Source of the DNA: Pseudomonadota bacterium
Lineage (GTDB): Bacteria > Pseudomonadota > Gammaproteobacteria > Steroidobacterales > Steroidobacteraceae
Assembly (NCBI GenBank): GCA_023433515.1
Contig: JAEZCN010000015.1
Location: forward strand, 1-37,328
Reading direction: 5' to 3'
DNA: 37,328 nt
The stretch's first letter is position 1. Every line of letters starts with the position of its first letter. The translations under genes were made by a program, and so were the position numbers. Below are positions 22,909-32,351 of this stretch, one piece after another. The notes under the pieces are model-generated. The model had not been told where the DNA came from, made no database searches, and saw only the letters and a program-made list of their open reading frames with translations.

Positions 22909-25554
22909 TTGAATATAAAGAGACTTCCTGAACCAGTTTTCGAGGGGCTCGAAGCTGGCGCGACGCTGATCGTTCCCAGCGCGCAGCGCCAGGCGGCCGT
23001 TCGAGGCGCGTGGGCCGCGATCCAGCGCGCGGCCGGACGCACGTTGTGGCACACGCCCCGGGTCCTGACGTTCCCGCAATTCGCCGAAGAGTTGTCAGGC
23101 GACGCCTGGGCGGAAGCCGGCGCGCCCGACCAACTACTGCCCGCGGGCGCCGAATGGGCCTGCGTTCGCGAGCTGCAGCGCGACGGCGGCGGCCCGGCCG
23201 AGGCGCGGGCGTTGCTGACGTCCGTGCGAACCCTGCACGACTGGCAGATCCGCGTATCGTCGCAGAGCATCGCCGGTTCGCCGGAGGGCGAGTTGCTGGC
23301 CTCGGCGTTGCGCGCACTCGAAGATTTGACCCGGACGCAGCGCCGCAAACCGTTGCGTGCCTGGCTCGATGCGCTGACCCCGCCGGCGGGGCGCCTGCTC
23401 GTGGCGGGCGCGGACGATCTGCCCCTCGCGCAGCGCAGGTGTCTGCAACGACTCGGCGCCGCATTCGTTGGACATGATGCCGAGACCGATCCGGTCGAGA
23501 TCGCGACCGCCGAAGACGATGAACACGAACTCGATCTCATCGCCACCTGGTGTCGCGCGCAGCTCGAACAGGACTCGGGCCGACGTCTGCTGGTGGTCGA
23601 CGCGAAACTGCGCCAGCGCCGCGAGCAGTACGAGCGACTGCTTTCCCAGGCGCTGACGCCATCGGAATGGTTCGGGACGGGCGCGCGCTCCATTTCCAGC
23701 GCATTCTCGATCGAAGGCGGCCGCACGTTCTCCGAATTCCCGCTGATCGCGCACGTGTTGCTGACGCTGCGATTGCTGACCGGACGCCTGAGATTCGACG
23801 AAGTGGTTCGCTGGCTGCGCCAACCATTCCTCGACGGCAGGGACGTATTGGCGAACGTCGCGATCGAGGATGCGCTGCGCCTCGGTCGAAGGCTCGAGTT
23901 CGGCGCGCCGGAGCTCACCGCCTTCCTCGAGCGCGATTCCTCCGGCGCCCCGGCCGCCGCGCTTGCGGCGCGACTGCGCCGCGCGGCCGCGCAGCTTTCC
24001 GACGAGAGGATGTCGCCGGCCGAGTGGGCGCCGCGTATCGCGAGCGCGTTGCGTCTGTCGGGCTGGCCCGGCGCCCGCGCGATGCGCAGCGACGAACAGC
24101 AGACCCTGAACCGCTGGCATGCGCTGCTCGACGAATTCGCATCGCTCAGCGCGTGGCTGCCGCGCATGGACGGCGCGGAGGCCGTCGCGATCCTCGCCGA
24201 GCTCGCGGCCGAACGGCGCTTCGATCCGGCGAGCACCGATGCGCCGGTGACCATCACCGAGTCGCATGCCGATCCGGTGGCGAGATACGACGGCATCTGG
24301 ATCGCCGGGCTCGATTCAGGACAATGGCCTGCCGCGCCGCGCCCCGACGTCTTCATTCCGCTCGGTCTGCAACGCGCGGCCGGGATTCCGTGGGCCAGCG
24401 CGGCGGGCCAGACGAACGCGGCGCGCGCTTCACTCGCGGCGTGGCGAGCCGCCACCGAACGGCTCGTGTGCTCTTGGGCACGCCTGGATGGGGACGCTCA
24501 TCGGACCGCGAGTCCGTTGCTGACCCGCCTGCGTGACGCGATTCCTTATCAGGCGTCGGCGCCCGTCCAACCACTCGCGAAGTCGGTGCGCAAGCCGCAG
24601 GACGAAACGCTCGAGGACACACAGGGTGTGGGCGTCGACACGACACGGCCCGTCGCGGGTGGCGTCAAACCACTCACGCTGCAGGCGGAGTGCGGATTCC
24701 ATGCATATGCGGAGATGCGCCTGCGCGCGGAGCGGCTCGAGGAGCCGGCGCCCGGGCTCGATCCGCGCCAGCGCGGCATGCTGCTGCACAAGGCGCTCGA
24801 GCTGGTGTGGATCAAGCTCGATGGCCACTACAAGATCAAGGATACCGAGACCTCGCTGCTGCGTCCGCTGATCGGCGATTCGGTCGAAGCGGCCGAGGTC
24901 GCGGTGTTCCGCGGCCACGTGCCCGAGGAACTGCGGCCGTCGGTCGATCGGGAAAAGTTGCGGCTCGAGCGGCTCATCGCGAACCTCATCGACGAGGAGC
25001 GCAAGCGGCCGAATTTCGTCGTCGAGATGCTCGAGGCGCGCCGCGAGCTGACGCTCGCCGGCGGCACGTTCGACCTGCGCATCGATCGGATCGATTCCAT
25101 CGAGGGCGGCGGTTACGCGATCCTCGACTACAAGTCCGGAGATGCGCGCACACCCGACTGGAACGACGCGAAGATCCGCGACCCGCAGCTGGTCGCCTAT
25201 CTACTGGCCACGCCCGAGCTCGACGTGCAGGCGCTCGCGAACGTCTCGCTGACCCTGGGGCGCGCGAAGTTCACGGGCAGGGCGTCGCGCAAGGGGCTGC
25301 TTCCCGGCGTGAACGGATTGCCCGGCCTGCCGGCCAACAAGGTGCCCGCGGAAGAGATCGACGCGGCGTGGCTCAAGGAGCTCTCCCGCTGGAGCCAGTC
25401 TGTCGAATCGCTGGCCGCGGATTACCTCGCGGGCCGCGCTCCCGTGGAGCCGGCCACCGACGTCTGTCGCCATTGCCATCTCACGGTCCTGTGCCGTCGC
25501 GTCGAGCTCGCCATGCAGGATGCGCCGGACGAGGAAGATCATGACTTCGGCTGA
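22909..25554 (+). CDS. AddB-like PD-(D/E)XK nuclease (probable double-strand-break repair protein)
   Basis: An 881-residue protein of the AddB-like 'probable DNA repair protein' family. The N-terminal two-thirds resembles a helicase fold without a Walker A lysine. The C-terminal nuclease has H627 (RGMLLHKALE), D726 (RIDRID), D740 and K742 (ILDYKSG) and the QLVAYLL motif. Four cysteines, C595 (AECGFHAYAEMR) and C853, C856 and C862 (CRHC-x5-C), match the iron-sulfur staple of AddB nucleases. The start is a TTG at 22909 with no clear ribosome site, chosen because the N-terminus EAGATLIVPSAQRQ is typical. It overlaps the helicase gene by 14 nt, so the products probably form a heterodimer that processes DNA ends as RecBCD or AddAB does. 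Confidence 0.85.
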   Translation: MNIKRLPEPVFEGLEAGATLIVPSAQRQAAVRGAWAAIQRAAGRTLWHTPRVLTFPQFAEELSGDAWAEAGAPDQLLPAGAEWACVRELQRDGGGPAEARALLTSVRTLHDWQIRVSSQSIAGSPEGELLASALRALEDLTRTQRRKPLRAWLDALTPPAGRLLVAGADDLPLAQRRCLQRLGAAFVGHDAETDPVEIATAEDDEHELDLIATWCRAQLEQDSGRRLLVVDAKLRQRREQYERLLSQALTPSEWFGTGARSISSAFSIEGGRTFSEFPLIAHVLLTLRLLTGRLRFDEVVRWLRQPFLDGRDVLANVAIEDALRLGRRLEFGAPELTAFLERDSSGAPAAALAARLRRAAAQLSDERMSPAEWAPRIASALRLSGWPGARAMRSDEQQTLNRWHALLDEFASLSAWLPRMDGAEAVAILAELAAERRFDPASTDAPVTITESHADPVARYDGIWIAGLDSGQWPAAPRPDVFIPLGLQRAAGIPWASAAGQTNAARASLAAWRAATERLVCSWARLDGDAHRTASPLLTRLRDAIPYQASAPVQPLAKSVRKPQDETLEDTQGVGVDTTRPVAGGVKPLTLQAECGFHAYAEMRLRAERLEEPAPGLDPRQRGMLLHKALELVWIKLDGHYKIKDTETSLLRPLIGDSVEAAEVAVFRGHVPEELRPSVDREKLRLERLIANLIDEERKRPNFVVEMLEARRELTLAGGTFDLRIDRIDSIEGGGYAILDYKSGDARTPDWNDAKIRDPQLVAYLLATPELDVQALANVSLTLGRAKFTGRASRKGLLPGVNGLPGLPANKVPAEEIDAAWLKELSRWSQSVESLAADYLAGRAPVEPATDVCRHCHLTVLCRRVELAMQDAPDEEDHDFG

Positions 25555-28500
25555 CGACAACGACGCGCTGGCACGAAGTCGGGCACTCGATCCCGCGACG
25601 TCTTTCATCGTCCAGGCGCCGGCCGGGTCGGGCAAGACGACGGTGCTCACGCAGCGTTACCTCCGATTGCTCACGACGGTGGACGACCCCGAGCAGGTGC
25701 TCGCGATCACCTTCACGCGCAAGGCCGCGGGTGAAATGCGCGAGCGCGTGCGCACGGCGCTCGAAGGAAACTTCGAGGTGCGCTCGCCGGCGGACGAGGT
25801 CACGCGCGACCTGGCCGCGGCCGTGCGCGCGCACGCCGCGCAACGCAACTGGGGAATCGAGGAGAGCGCCGCGCGCCTGCGCATCCAGACCATCGACGCG
25901 TTCAACGGCTACCTCGCGAACTCGCTGCCGATCACCTCGCAGAGCGCGCTGGGCCGCGGCATCGCGGATTCACCCGACGACCTGTATGCGATCGCCGCGC
26001 GCGAGGCCATGCGCCACGCGGAGACCGACCCGGAGTATCGAGCGCATTTCGAGCGCATCCTGCGCCGGCTCGACGACAGCTGGTCGCGTCTCGAGAGACT
26101 CATCGAAAGCATGTTGCCGCGCCGTTCCGAATGGCTGCCCAACCTGCCGCAACTTTCCGGCGAAGCGCTGGTTCCGAAAATCGAGGCCAGCCTGCAGGCC
26201 ATCGTCGCCGACGAGCTCGTCAATGCCGTGGCGGCGTTGCCCGGCAGCTTCATCGAACAGGCCAGCGCGCTCGCGCGTTTCGCCGCTCAACATGTCGATC
26301 CGGAAAAACACCCCGACATGGTTCAATGGCGCCACGTGCCGGGCGCGCTGCGAAACGTGCTGGAGGACCTGGCGCGCTGGCGCGGCATCGCGCGACTGAC
26401 ACTCACGAAGGAGGGTACGGCGCGCAAGACGCTCACGAAGAACGAGGGGATTCCTTCCGACAACCCTCACGCGAAAGCGCTGCGCGACGACTGGCTCGAG
26501 CGCCTGCGCGCGATCGATGAGTCGATTCTCGATGCCCTGCGCAGCATCACGATGCTGCCCGATCCGCGCGTTCCCGCGGCGGATCGCGAGGCACTCGACT
26601 CGCTCGCACGTTTGCTGCTGCTCGCCGCGGCCGAACTCAGACGCCAGTTCGACCTGCACGGGGAGTGCGATCACACGGAGATCGCCGGCGCCGCGCGCCG
26701 CGCGTTGTCCGAGAACGGCAGTCCGACGCCGCTCGCCGAACGACTTGGCACGCGTCTCATGCACATCCTCGTCGATGAATTCCAGGATACGTCGCGCGAC
26801 CAGTACGACCTGCTGCGTTCGCTCACTTTCGACTGGACGACCGGCGACGGACGCACGCTGTTCCTCGTGGGCGACCCGATGCAGTCCATCTACGGCTTCC
26901 GCAACGCGGAAGTGGGACGGTTCTCCACCGTGCGCGATGGTGGCCTCGCGGGCGTACGGCTCGAGCCCCTCGAGTTGCGGCGCAATTTCCGCTCCGCGCC
27001 GGCGCTCGTGCACTGGTGCAACGACCTATTCGTGCGTGTGTTCCCGCGCAAGGACGACGTGCGGCGCAGCGCCGTGCGCCATCTCGCGAGCGTCGCGGCG
27101 CGCACGCTGCTGGAGGGCGAACCTCGGTTGTACCGGGTGGAAGGAAAGTGCGGCACGAGTTCGGAGGCGCAATCCGTGGCAGACACGATCGCGAAGCTGC
27201 GCGAGACGCGGCCCGACGATTCGATCGCGGTACTGGCCGGCGCGCGACCCCACCTGCGCGCGGTGCGCGCGGAGCTCGCAGCGCGCGGCCTGCCTTTCAT
27301 TGGCGTCAACCTCGAACCGCTCGCGGACGTGGCGGTCGTGCGCGATCTCGAGGCGCTGGCGCGCGCGCTGGATTCGCCGCTGGATCGCGTCGCCTGGCTC
27401 GCGGTACTGCGCGCGCCTTTGGTCGGTCTATCGTTGCCGGACCTGACGGCGGTCAGCGAGGCCGCGGGCAGCGGCACTATCTACTCCGCTTTGCTGGGTC
27501 AGATCCCCGGATTGTCGATCGACGGCGCCGAGCGGCTGTTGCGCGCGAAGGGAGTGTTGTTGCCCGCCTGGGAGGAGCGTGAACGCGAGCCGCGCGCCCA
27601 TCTCATCGAACGCGTCTGGCTCACGCTGGGCGGGCCCATGGCATGCGCGCACGACGCCGACCTGGCGCACGCGCGGCGGTTCCTGACGGCGCTCGCGGAG
27701 GAAGACCGCAAGCGACTGCGGGGTCGGCCGCTCGATCTCGAACGATTGCTGGACCGGCTGCGTGCGCAGGATCCCGCGCAGCCGGGCGCCGTGTCGCTCA
27801 TGACGATCCACGGCGCGAAAGGCCTCGAGTTCGATCACGTCTTCGTCGTCGGCGTGGGCCGCCGCGGCCGTCCGGACGATCCGCGACTGCTCAACTGGCT
27901 GGAGGTGCCGCGCGAGCAGGGTGACGACCATCTCATCATGGCGCCGATCCGCGTGCGCGGCGAAGGCGACGAGGCCGACGACGCCATCAACAACTACCTG
28001 CGACTGCTGCTCAAGGAACGCGCCCGCGCGGAACGCGCGCGCCAGGCGTACGTCGCACTGACCCGCGCCAGGCGATCGCTGCACCTCTACGTTCATCCGC
28101 GCGCGAAGGAGTCCGGCGGCGAGATTGCGTTCGACGCCGATCCCAACTCGATGCTGCGGACTCTGTGGCCGGCGATCGGCGGCGACATCGCGTCGTTCGA
28201 GGCGATTGGCGACCCTGCCCATGATGTCGACGTGTTACCGGCCGTGAGCCAGGTACGCAGGCGATTGCCGCGGCGACCGGCCGCGATCGACATTCCGCCC
28301 GACGTGCTCGCGCGCGGCGAACTCGTTCCGCTCGGCGCGGACGAGGAAGAAATCGAATTCAGCTGGGTGCGCCAGACAGCGCGACGCGTCGGCACGGTGG
28401 TGCACGAGGCGCTGGAGCGTTTCGGCCGCGCGGGAGTGCCGCGCGTGGAAGACCTGCCGCGCTTGCGTACCCGACTCGCATCGCGCCTGCAGGCGCTGGG

Positions 28501-28891
28501 CGTGGAGGCGCCCGCCGCGGCCGCCGGCGCCGAGCGTGCCCTGACCGCGCTCGAAGCGACGCTGCGCGATCCGCGCGGGCAGTGGTTATTCGATCCCGCG
28601 CATGCCGAAGCGCAATCCGAACTCGCGCTCACCGGTGTGCGCGGCGCCGACGTCGTGAACGCCGTGATCGATCGGACCTTCGTCGCCGACGGCGTGCGCT
28701 GGGTGGTCGATTTCAAGACCAGCCCGCACGAAGGCGGCGATCGCGAGGCGTTCCTCGACTCGGAAGCGGTGCGTTACACGGCGCAGCTCGCGCGATACGT
28801 GCACCTGGCGCGACAGCTCGGGCCGCAGCCCGTGAGGGCGGGACTGTATTTTCCGCTGCTCGGCGCGTGGCGCGAGGTTCCCCTGGACTGA
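25541..28891 (+). CDS. AddA-like UvrD-family helicase-nuclease
   Basis: A 1116-residue SF1 helicase with a C-terminal nuclease. Walker A is APAGSGKTTVL (K32); motif II is ILVDEFQDTSRDQYDLL (D412, E413); GDPMQSIYGFRNAEVG starts at about 444; and MTIHGAKGLEFDHVFVVG and AYVALTRARRSLHLY are the last helicase motifs. The C-terminal PD-(D/E)XK domain has VNAVIDRTF, VVDFKTS (D1057, K1059) and a YTAQLARY motif. ATG 25541 has GAGGAA 4 nt upstream and lies inside the end of the AddB-like gene. Both partners keep nuclease residues, as in AddAB. The stop codon abuts that of gspN on the other strand. Confidence 0.9.
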   Translation: MTSADDNDALARSRALDPATSFIVQAPAGSGKTTVLTQRYLRLLTTVDDPEQVLAITFTRKAAGEMRERVRTALEGNFEVRSPADEVTRDLAAAVRAHAAQRNWGIEESAARLRIQTIDAFNGYLANSLPITSQSALGRGIADSPDDLYAIAAREAMRHAETDPEYRAHFERILRRLDDSWSRLERLIESMLPRRSEWLPNLPQLSGEALVPKIEASLQAIVADELVNAVAALPGSFIEQASALARFAAQHVDPEKHPDMVQWRHVPGALRNVLEDLARWRGIARLTLTKEGTARKTLTKNEGIPSDNPHAKALRDDWLERLRAIDESILDALRSITMLPDPRVPAADREALDSLARLLLLAAAELRRQFDLHGECDHTEIAGAARRALSENGSPTPLAERLGTRLMHILVDEFQDTSRDQYDLLRSLTFDWTTGDGRTLFLVGDPMQSIYGFRNAEVGRFSTVRDGGLAGVRLEPLELRRNFRSAPALVHWCNDLFVRVFPRKDDVRRSAVRHLASVAARTLLEGEPRLYRVEGKCGTSSEAQSVADTIAKLRETRPDDSIAVLAGARPHLRAVRAELAARGLPFIGVNLEPLADVAVVRDLEALARALDSPLDRVAWLAVLRAPLVGLSLPDLTAVSEAAGSGTIYSALLGQIPGLSIDGAERLLRAKGVLLPAWEEREREPRAHLIERVWLTLGGPMACAHDADLAHARRFLTALAEEDRKRLRGRPLDLERLLDRLRAQDPAQPGAVSLMTIHGAKGLEFDHVFVVGVGRRGRPDDPRLLNWLEVPREQGDDHLIMAPIRVRGEGDEADDAINNYLRLLLKERARAERARQAYVALTRARRSLHLYVHPRAKESGGEIAFDADPNSMLRTLWPAIGGDIASFEAIGDPAHDVDVLPAVSQVRRRLPRRPAAIDIPPDVLARGELVPLGADEEEIEFSWVRQTARRVGTVVHEALERFGRAGVPRVEDLPRLRTRLASRLQALGVEAPAAAAGAERALTALEATLRDPRGQWLFDPAHAEAQSELALTGVRGADVVNAVIDRTFVADGVRWVVDFKTSPHEGGDREAFLDSEAVRYTAQLARYVHLARQLGPQPVRAGLYFPLLGAWREVPLD

Positions 28892-29641
28892 CTACCAGGA
28901 TCCTTCGAAGGAGAACGCGCTGCGCCCGGAAGCATCGGGCTGCGCGCCGAGCGTGATTTCGCGCACCAGGCGCTCGGCGTCCGCGCTGCGACCCTGGATG
29001 TAACCCTGCACCAGGTACGCGCGCCCGGGGTTGAGAGTGACCGTACCGTCGACGCCAAAGGGACCACCGAGATCGCGCACCTTTCCGACCAGCGGTCCGC
29101 CGACGGGTGCGTTCCCATCGAAGGTCACCTGGTAGGAACCGAGCTCGAGGGGCCGCGCGCCGAGTTGCCGGAGATTGCGCAATTCGAGGTTGCCCGCGAT
29201 CGCCGTGGGCGCGCCCCCGGCCACCGCGAGCCTCGACAGATCGACCACCACCGAGCCGCTCTTGTCCTGCGGCAACTGCGGGATCAGGCGTGGATCCAGG
29301 GTGAGATTGCCGCGGACATCGCGCAGCTCGCCGTTGCCGCCGAACGAGGAGTCCACATCCGCGCGCACGTTCAGCGCGTTGCCGCGAATGCCGACATCAC
29401 CCACCAGCCGTCCGGTGAACGCGCGAGCCGTGCCGAGATTCCAGGTCGCGTCGCCGAGCGCGGTCTCGCCGTATTTCAGACCGATGCATTCCCCGTGCCA
29501 GACCGAACCGCCGAGTTCGCGGCAATTCACGCCGGCGGGCAGGGCGCCCGCGAGCCACGCGGCGGGTAGATAGAGCACCAGGATGACGAGGAACACCGCG
29601 ACACCCGCGGCGATGGTGAGACCGAGCGATCGCCGGCGCAT
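28892..29641 (-). CDS. gspN: Type II secretion system protein N
   Basis: A 249-residue protein with one N-terminal membrane helix (LGLTIAAGVAVFLVILVLYL) and a beta-rich periplasmic domain (WNLGTARAFTGRLVGDVGIR, ELRDVRGNLTLDPRLIPQLP). This matches GspN, an accessory inner-membrane component present in some T2SS. The frame is open further upstream, but ATG 29641 overlaps the gspM stop (TGATG) and begins just before the helix. It is last in the gspG-N operon and abuts the facing helicase gene with no gap and no visible terminator. Confidence 0.88.
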   Translation of the reverse strand: MRRRSLGLTIAAGVAVFLVILVLYLPAAWLAGALPAGVNCRELGGSVWHGECIGLKYGETALGDATWNLGTARAFTGRLVGDVGIRGNALNVRADVDSSFGGNGELRDVRGNLTLDPRLIPQLPQDKSGSVVVDLSRLAVAGGAPTAIAGNLELRNLRQLGARPLELGSYQVTFDGNAPVGGPLVGKVRDLGGPFGVDGTVTLNPGRAYLVQGYIQGRSADAERLVREITLGAQPDASGRSAFSFEGSW

Positions 29642-30123
29642 CAGCTCGCCTTCAGGACGAGGCCCGCGTTGACCAGGCCGGGCTCGCCGGCGGCTTCGAT
29701 TTCCGCGGATTCGACGCGCACGCCGTGGCTCTGGGACAGGCGCGCGAGCCATGCGACCATGCCGTCGAACGGCACGTTTTCGAGCCGAACGCGCAGGCCA
29801 CGGTCGGGAGTCGGCTGGCTGCTCGCCAGCGACTTGCCCAGGCCACTCTCGCGCGCGGAGCTGTCGACGAGGCCGATGAGCGTATCTTCGGTGGCTCTCG
29901 CGCCGGAGGTCGTGCTCGATGCACCGAGCTCCGGCATGGCATTCCGTATGAACGCGAGATCCGTCTGCTTCGTCGCGACGCGCTGGCGCGCCTCGATGAT
30001 GCTGCGGTTGAGCGGCAGGATGATACCGAGCAGCAGCAGCACGACGGCCACCACGGCGCCGATGATCACGACGCGGCGCTCGCGCTCGGCGAGATTGGCG
30101 TACCAGGCGCGTAGTGCGTTCAT
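29641..30123 (-). CDS. gspM: Type II secretion system protein M
   Basis: A 160-residue bitopic protein: a cytoplasmic NALRAWYANLAERERR, a helix (VVIIGAVVAVVLLLLGIILP), and a periplasmic ferredoxin-like domain ending GVRVESAEIEAAGEPGLVNA. This is the standard GspM, which binds GspL in the inner-membrane platform. It is coupled by ATGA overlap to gspL and by TGATG to gspN. Confidence 0.92.
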   Translation of the reverse strand: MNALRAWYANLAERERRVVIIGAVVAVVLLLLGIILPLNRSIIEARQRVATKQTDLAFIRNAMPELGASSTTSGARATEDTLIGLVDSSARESGLGKSLASSQPTPDRGLRVRLENVPFDGMVAWLARLSQSHGVRVESAEIEAAGEPGLVNAGLVLKAS

Positions 30124-31370
30124 GAGCCCGCCTTGCTGATCTGCAGGCGACCGCTGTACGAATCGCCGCTGTTGCTGCCGCCTTCGTTCTTCGCCTGCCA
30201 GTTGGCGGCGCGAAGTTGCTGACCGATGGCGTCGACGCTCGAAGCGTCCGGTGCGCGAATGCGCAGGTCCAGCTTGCCGTCGCGGAAAGTCAGGCCCTCG
30301 ACCACGGCGCTGGGTGCGGCGCTGCGCGCATTGGCCACCGCGGCCAGCGCCGGCAGCAGGTTGCCCGAGCCGCCGCCGCCGCGAACCTCGGCGAGCCGGG
30401 TCTCCACGCGCCGGCGTGCGTTGGTGGCGTTCATCTGTCCAGGCATCGCCTGGCGGAATGCATCCTCGATGTTCGCATCGAGAGTCGCCTCGCTCTTCCT
30501 GATCTGCGTGAGTTCGAAGTAGCGGGCGCCGACGTGCACGAACAGCAACGTGCCCGCCAGGACCGCCGCGATGCGCCAGGCCTTCCAGGACATCTCGAGC
30601 GGTGAAGCGACCGCCAGCGGTCCCTGCAACAGGTTGATGGCGTCATCGGCCGCCGCCGCGGGGGCGAGCAATGCCAGCGATCCGTGCGGCAGCATCTGGA
30701 CCTTGACGCCCGTGAACCGGTCTCGCAATGCGTCGATCTCGTGCTGGTGCGCGTTCCATTCGTCCTGTCCCGCGTACAACAGCAGGCCCGGCGTGGCCGG
30801 CTCGAGACCCGCGACGGGCGAGGACAGCTGGCTCAGCGACATTTCGATCGCATCGGCGATCGAACCCGAGGGAAAGATGAGCGGCGGTCCATCCGGACCG
30901 CGCAAGGTGATCGAATCGTCTTCGAGCAATCCGATGAGTTGTCCCGGCATGGACGGCAGCAACGTCGCCGCCGAGTAGATAGCCTGCGGCTGCAGGCCCG
31001 CCACGCGCAGCTCCGCGAGCCACGCATCGATGCGTTTGCGTTCGACGACGACCACGGACACGCGGCCGGTGCCGGCAGAACGCTCGCCGAGCGCGAAGTG
31101 GAGATTCTCGATTTCGTCGGCGACCCGTTCCTCGAGCGCGAAGGGCACGACCTGCGCGAGCTTCGCGGATCCCTTGGCGGGCGCCTCGCAGTCGGTCGCG
31201 AGCGCATCGACCGGCGGAACGATGACGGCGACGCGTCGCCCGACGGCAAGTTGCGCGGCCTGTTCGAGCGTGCCGGATACCCGGTTGACGACCACCTGGC
31301 CGTCCGACGTGCACACCAGCCACTGGGGCGTGGCGCCATCGCGCAGTTGTATGACTAACGACTCGCTCAT
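30120..31370 (-). CDS. gspL: Type II secretion system protein L
   Basis: A 416-residue protein with an actin-like cytoplasmic domain (about residues 1-235, including VDALATDCEAPAKGSAKLAQ and VPFALEERVADEIENLHFAL), a single helix (WRIAAVLAGTLLFVHVGARY, about 268-287) and a periplasmic ferredoxin-like domain. GspL links the secretion ATPase GspE to the inner-membrane platform. The ATG at 31370 lies 24 bp after gspK; the ribosome site is weak. A glycine-rich turn (RGGGGSGN) lies in the periplasmic part. Confidence 0.92.
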   Translation of the reverse strand: MSESLVIQLRDGATPQWLVCTSDGQVVVNRVSGTLEQAAQLAVGRRVAVIVPPVDALATDCEAPAKGSAKLAQVVPFALEERVADEIENLHFALGERSAGTGRVSVVVVERKRIDAWLAELRVAGLQPQAIYSAATLLPSMPGQLIGLLEDDSITLRGPDGPPLIFPSGSIADAIEMSLSQLSSPVAGLEPATPGLLLYAGQDEWNAHQHEIDALRDRFTGVKVQMLPHGSLALLAPAAAADDAINLLQGPLAVASPLEMSWKAWRIAAVLAGTLLFVHVGARYFELTQIRKSEATLDANIEDAFRQAMPGQMNATNARRRVETRLAEVRGGGGSGNLLPALAAVANARSAAPSAVVEGLTFRDGKLDLRIRAPDASSVDAIGQQLRAANWQAKNEGGSNSGDSYSGRLQISKAGS

Positions 31371-31394
31371 GCGATCTGACTCAAGGAAATGGGG

Positions 31395-32351
31395 TTACTC
31401 GCTACCGAAACTGCGCTGCACGGTGCGCACCCGATTATCGCTCTCTCGGACCAGAACACTGTACAAAACGAACTCCGCAGTGCCAACCCGGATGTAAGTC
31501 CGGAGGCGGAACCACGAGGATTTGTCCGCCACCCGATTGGTGACGATCGTCTTGAGATTGGCATCGCCGATGCCCGCGAGGTAGGCCTGGATCATCGGAA
31601 AGCAGTCGTTTTCACGAGGTACCTTCAGGTCCTGCGTCGAGAACTCGGTCCTGCTCGAAGGATCGTTCTTGGTCGCATCGAGAACCAGGCCGCTGGCCGT
31701 ACAGACATTGAGCGGCACGTCGTTCGGCAGGGCGGTGACGTAGGGCGCGATTTTCGCGAAGTTCTCGGCGCCGAAACCCGGCAGCGCCAGCAGTTCCGAC
31801 GCGTGCGTGATGAAAGTGTTAGGCGGCCTGTAAGGCGGAGTCTGCGAAAGATAGAAGGTATCTTCGCCCCCCTGCGGAAGTGGCGCGATGTCTGGATCTA
31901 TCCAGTCGGTCATCAGGTCCGCGTAGCGCTGGTCGATGTTGTGCTCTTCGAGCAGTCTCTGGAAGACCTCGATCTGGTGCTGGTCGACCGCGAAGTCGTT
32001 GGCCTGCGCGTTCCACGACACGAGGCTGTTCAGATTGAAACGGCCCTGCAGGTCTTCGAGCTGTGCCTGGATCCACACGCCGGTGCCTTCGATCTCGAGC
32101 GGACCGACGGGCTGCGCCCAATCCTGGTTCGTCTGCGTGCGCTGCGCGCTCGCATTGTTCTCGAGCGCGATGCCCGCGAGCGCTTCGGCGGCCATGCCTG
32201 CCTGCAGCGCCTGTTCGAGCGTGAACGTCGCCGCGGCGCGCCGCGCCGCCATCGCCTTGTTGTAGGTGACCGCGGCCGCCACCGTGGTCGAGATCGCGAA
32301 CATCACGATCGCGACGAGCAGCGCGATGCCTCGTTGCTTCGAGTGTTTCAC
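31395..32351 (-). CDS. gspK: Type II secretion minor pseudopilin K
   Basis: A 318-residue pseudopilin, the large one of the pilus tip. The prepilin site is KQRG|IALLVAIVMFA (cleavage after G8). Position +5 of the mature protein is V13, not Glu, which is normal for GspK. The body carries FNLNSLVSWNAQANDF and the LLALPGFGAENFAKIAPYV helix-hairpin-like part typical of GspK. The start is GTG and overlaps the gspJ stop (GTGA). Confidence 0.93.
   Translation of the reverse strand: MKHSKQRGIALLVAIVMFAISTTVAAAVTYNKAMAARRAAATFTLEQALQAGMAAEALAGIALENNASAQRTQTNQDWAQPVGPLEIEGTGVWIQAQLEDLQGRFNLNSLVSWNAQANDFAVDQHQIEVFQRLLEEHNIDQRYADLMTDWIDPDIAPLPQGGEDTFYLSQTPPYRPPNTFITHASELLALPGFGAENFAKIAPYVTALPNDVPLNVCTASGLVLDATKNDPSSRTEFSTQDLKVPRENDCFPMIQAYLAGIGDANLKTIVTNRVADKSSWFRLRTYIRVGTAEFVLYSVLVRESDNRVRTVQRSFGSE

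Noticed and set aside
22392..24455. 687-codon open frame on the minus strand across alaA and the AddB-like gene
   Set aside because: Low-complexity Ser/Arg/Ala composition, spans two real genes in the opposite direction, and shows no domain.
27428..28222. 264-codon minus-strand frame within the AddA-like gene
   Set aside because: Antisense to helicase motifs, Arg/His-rich shadow.
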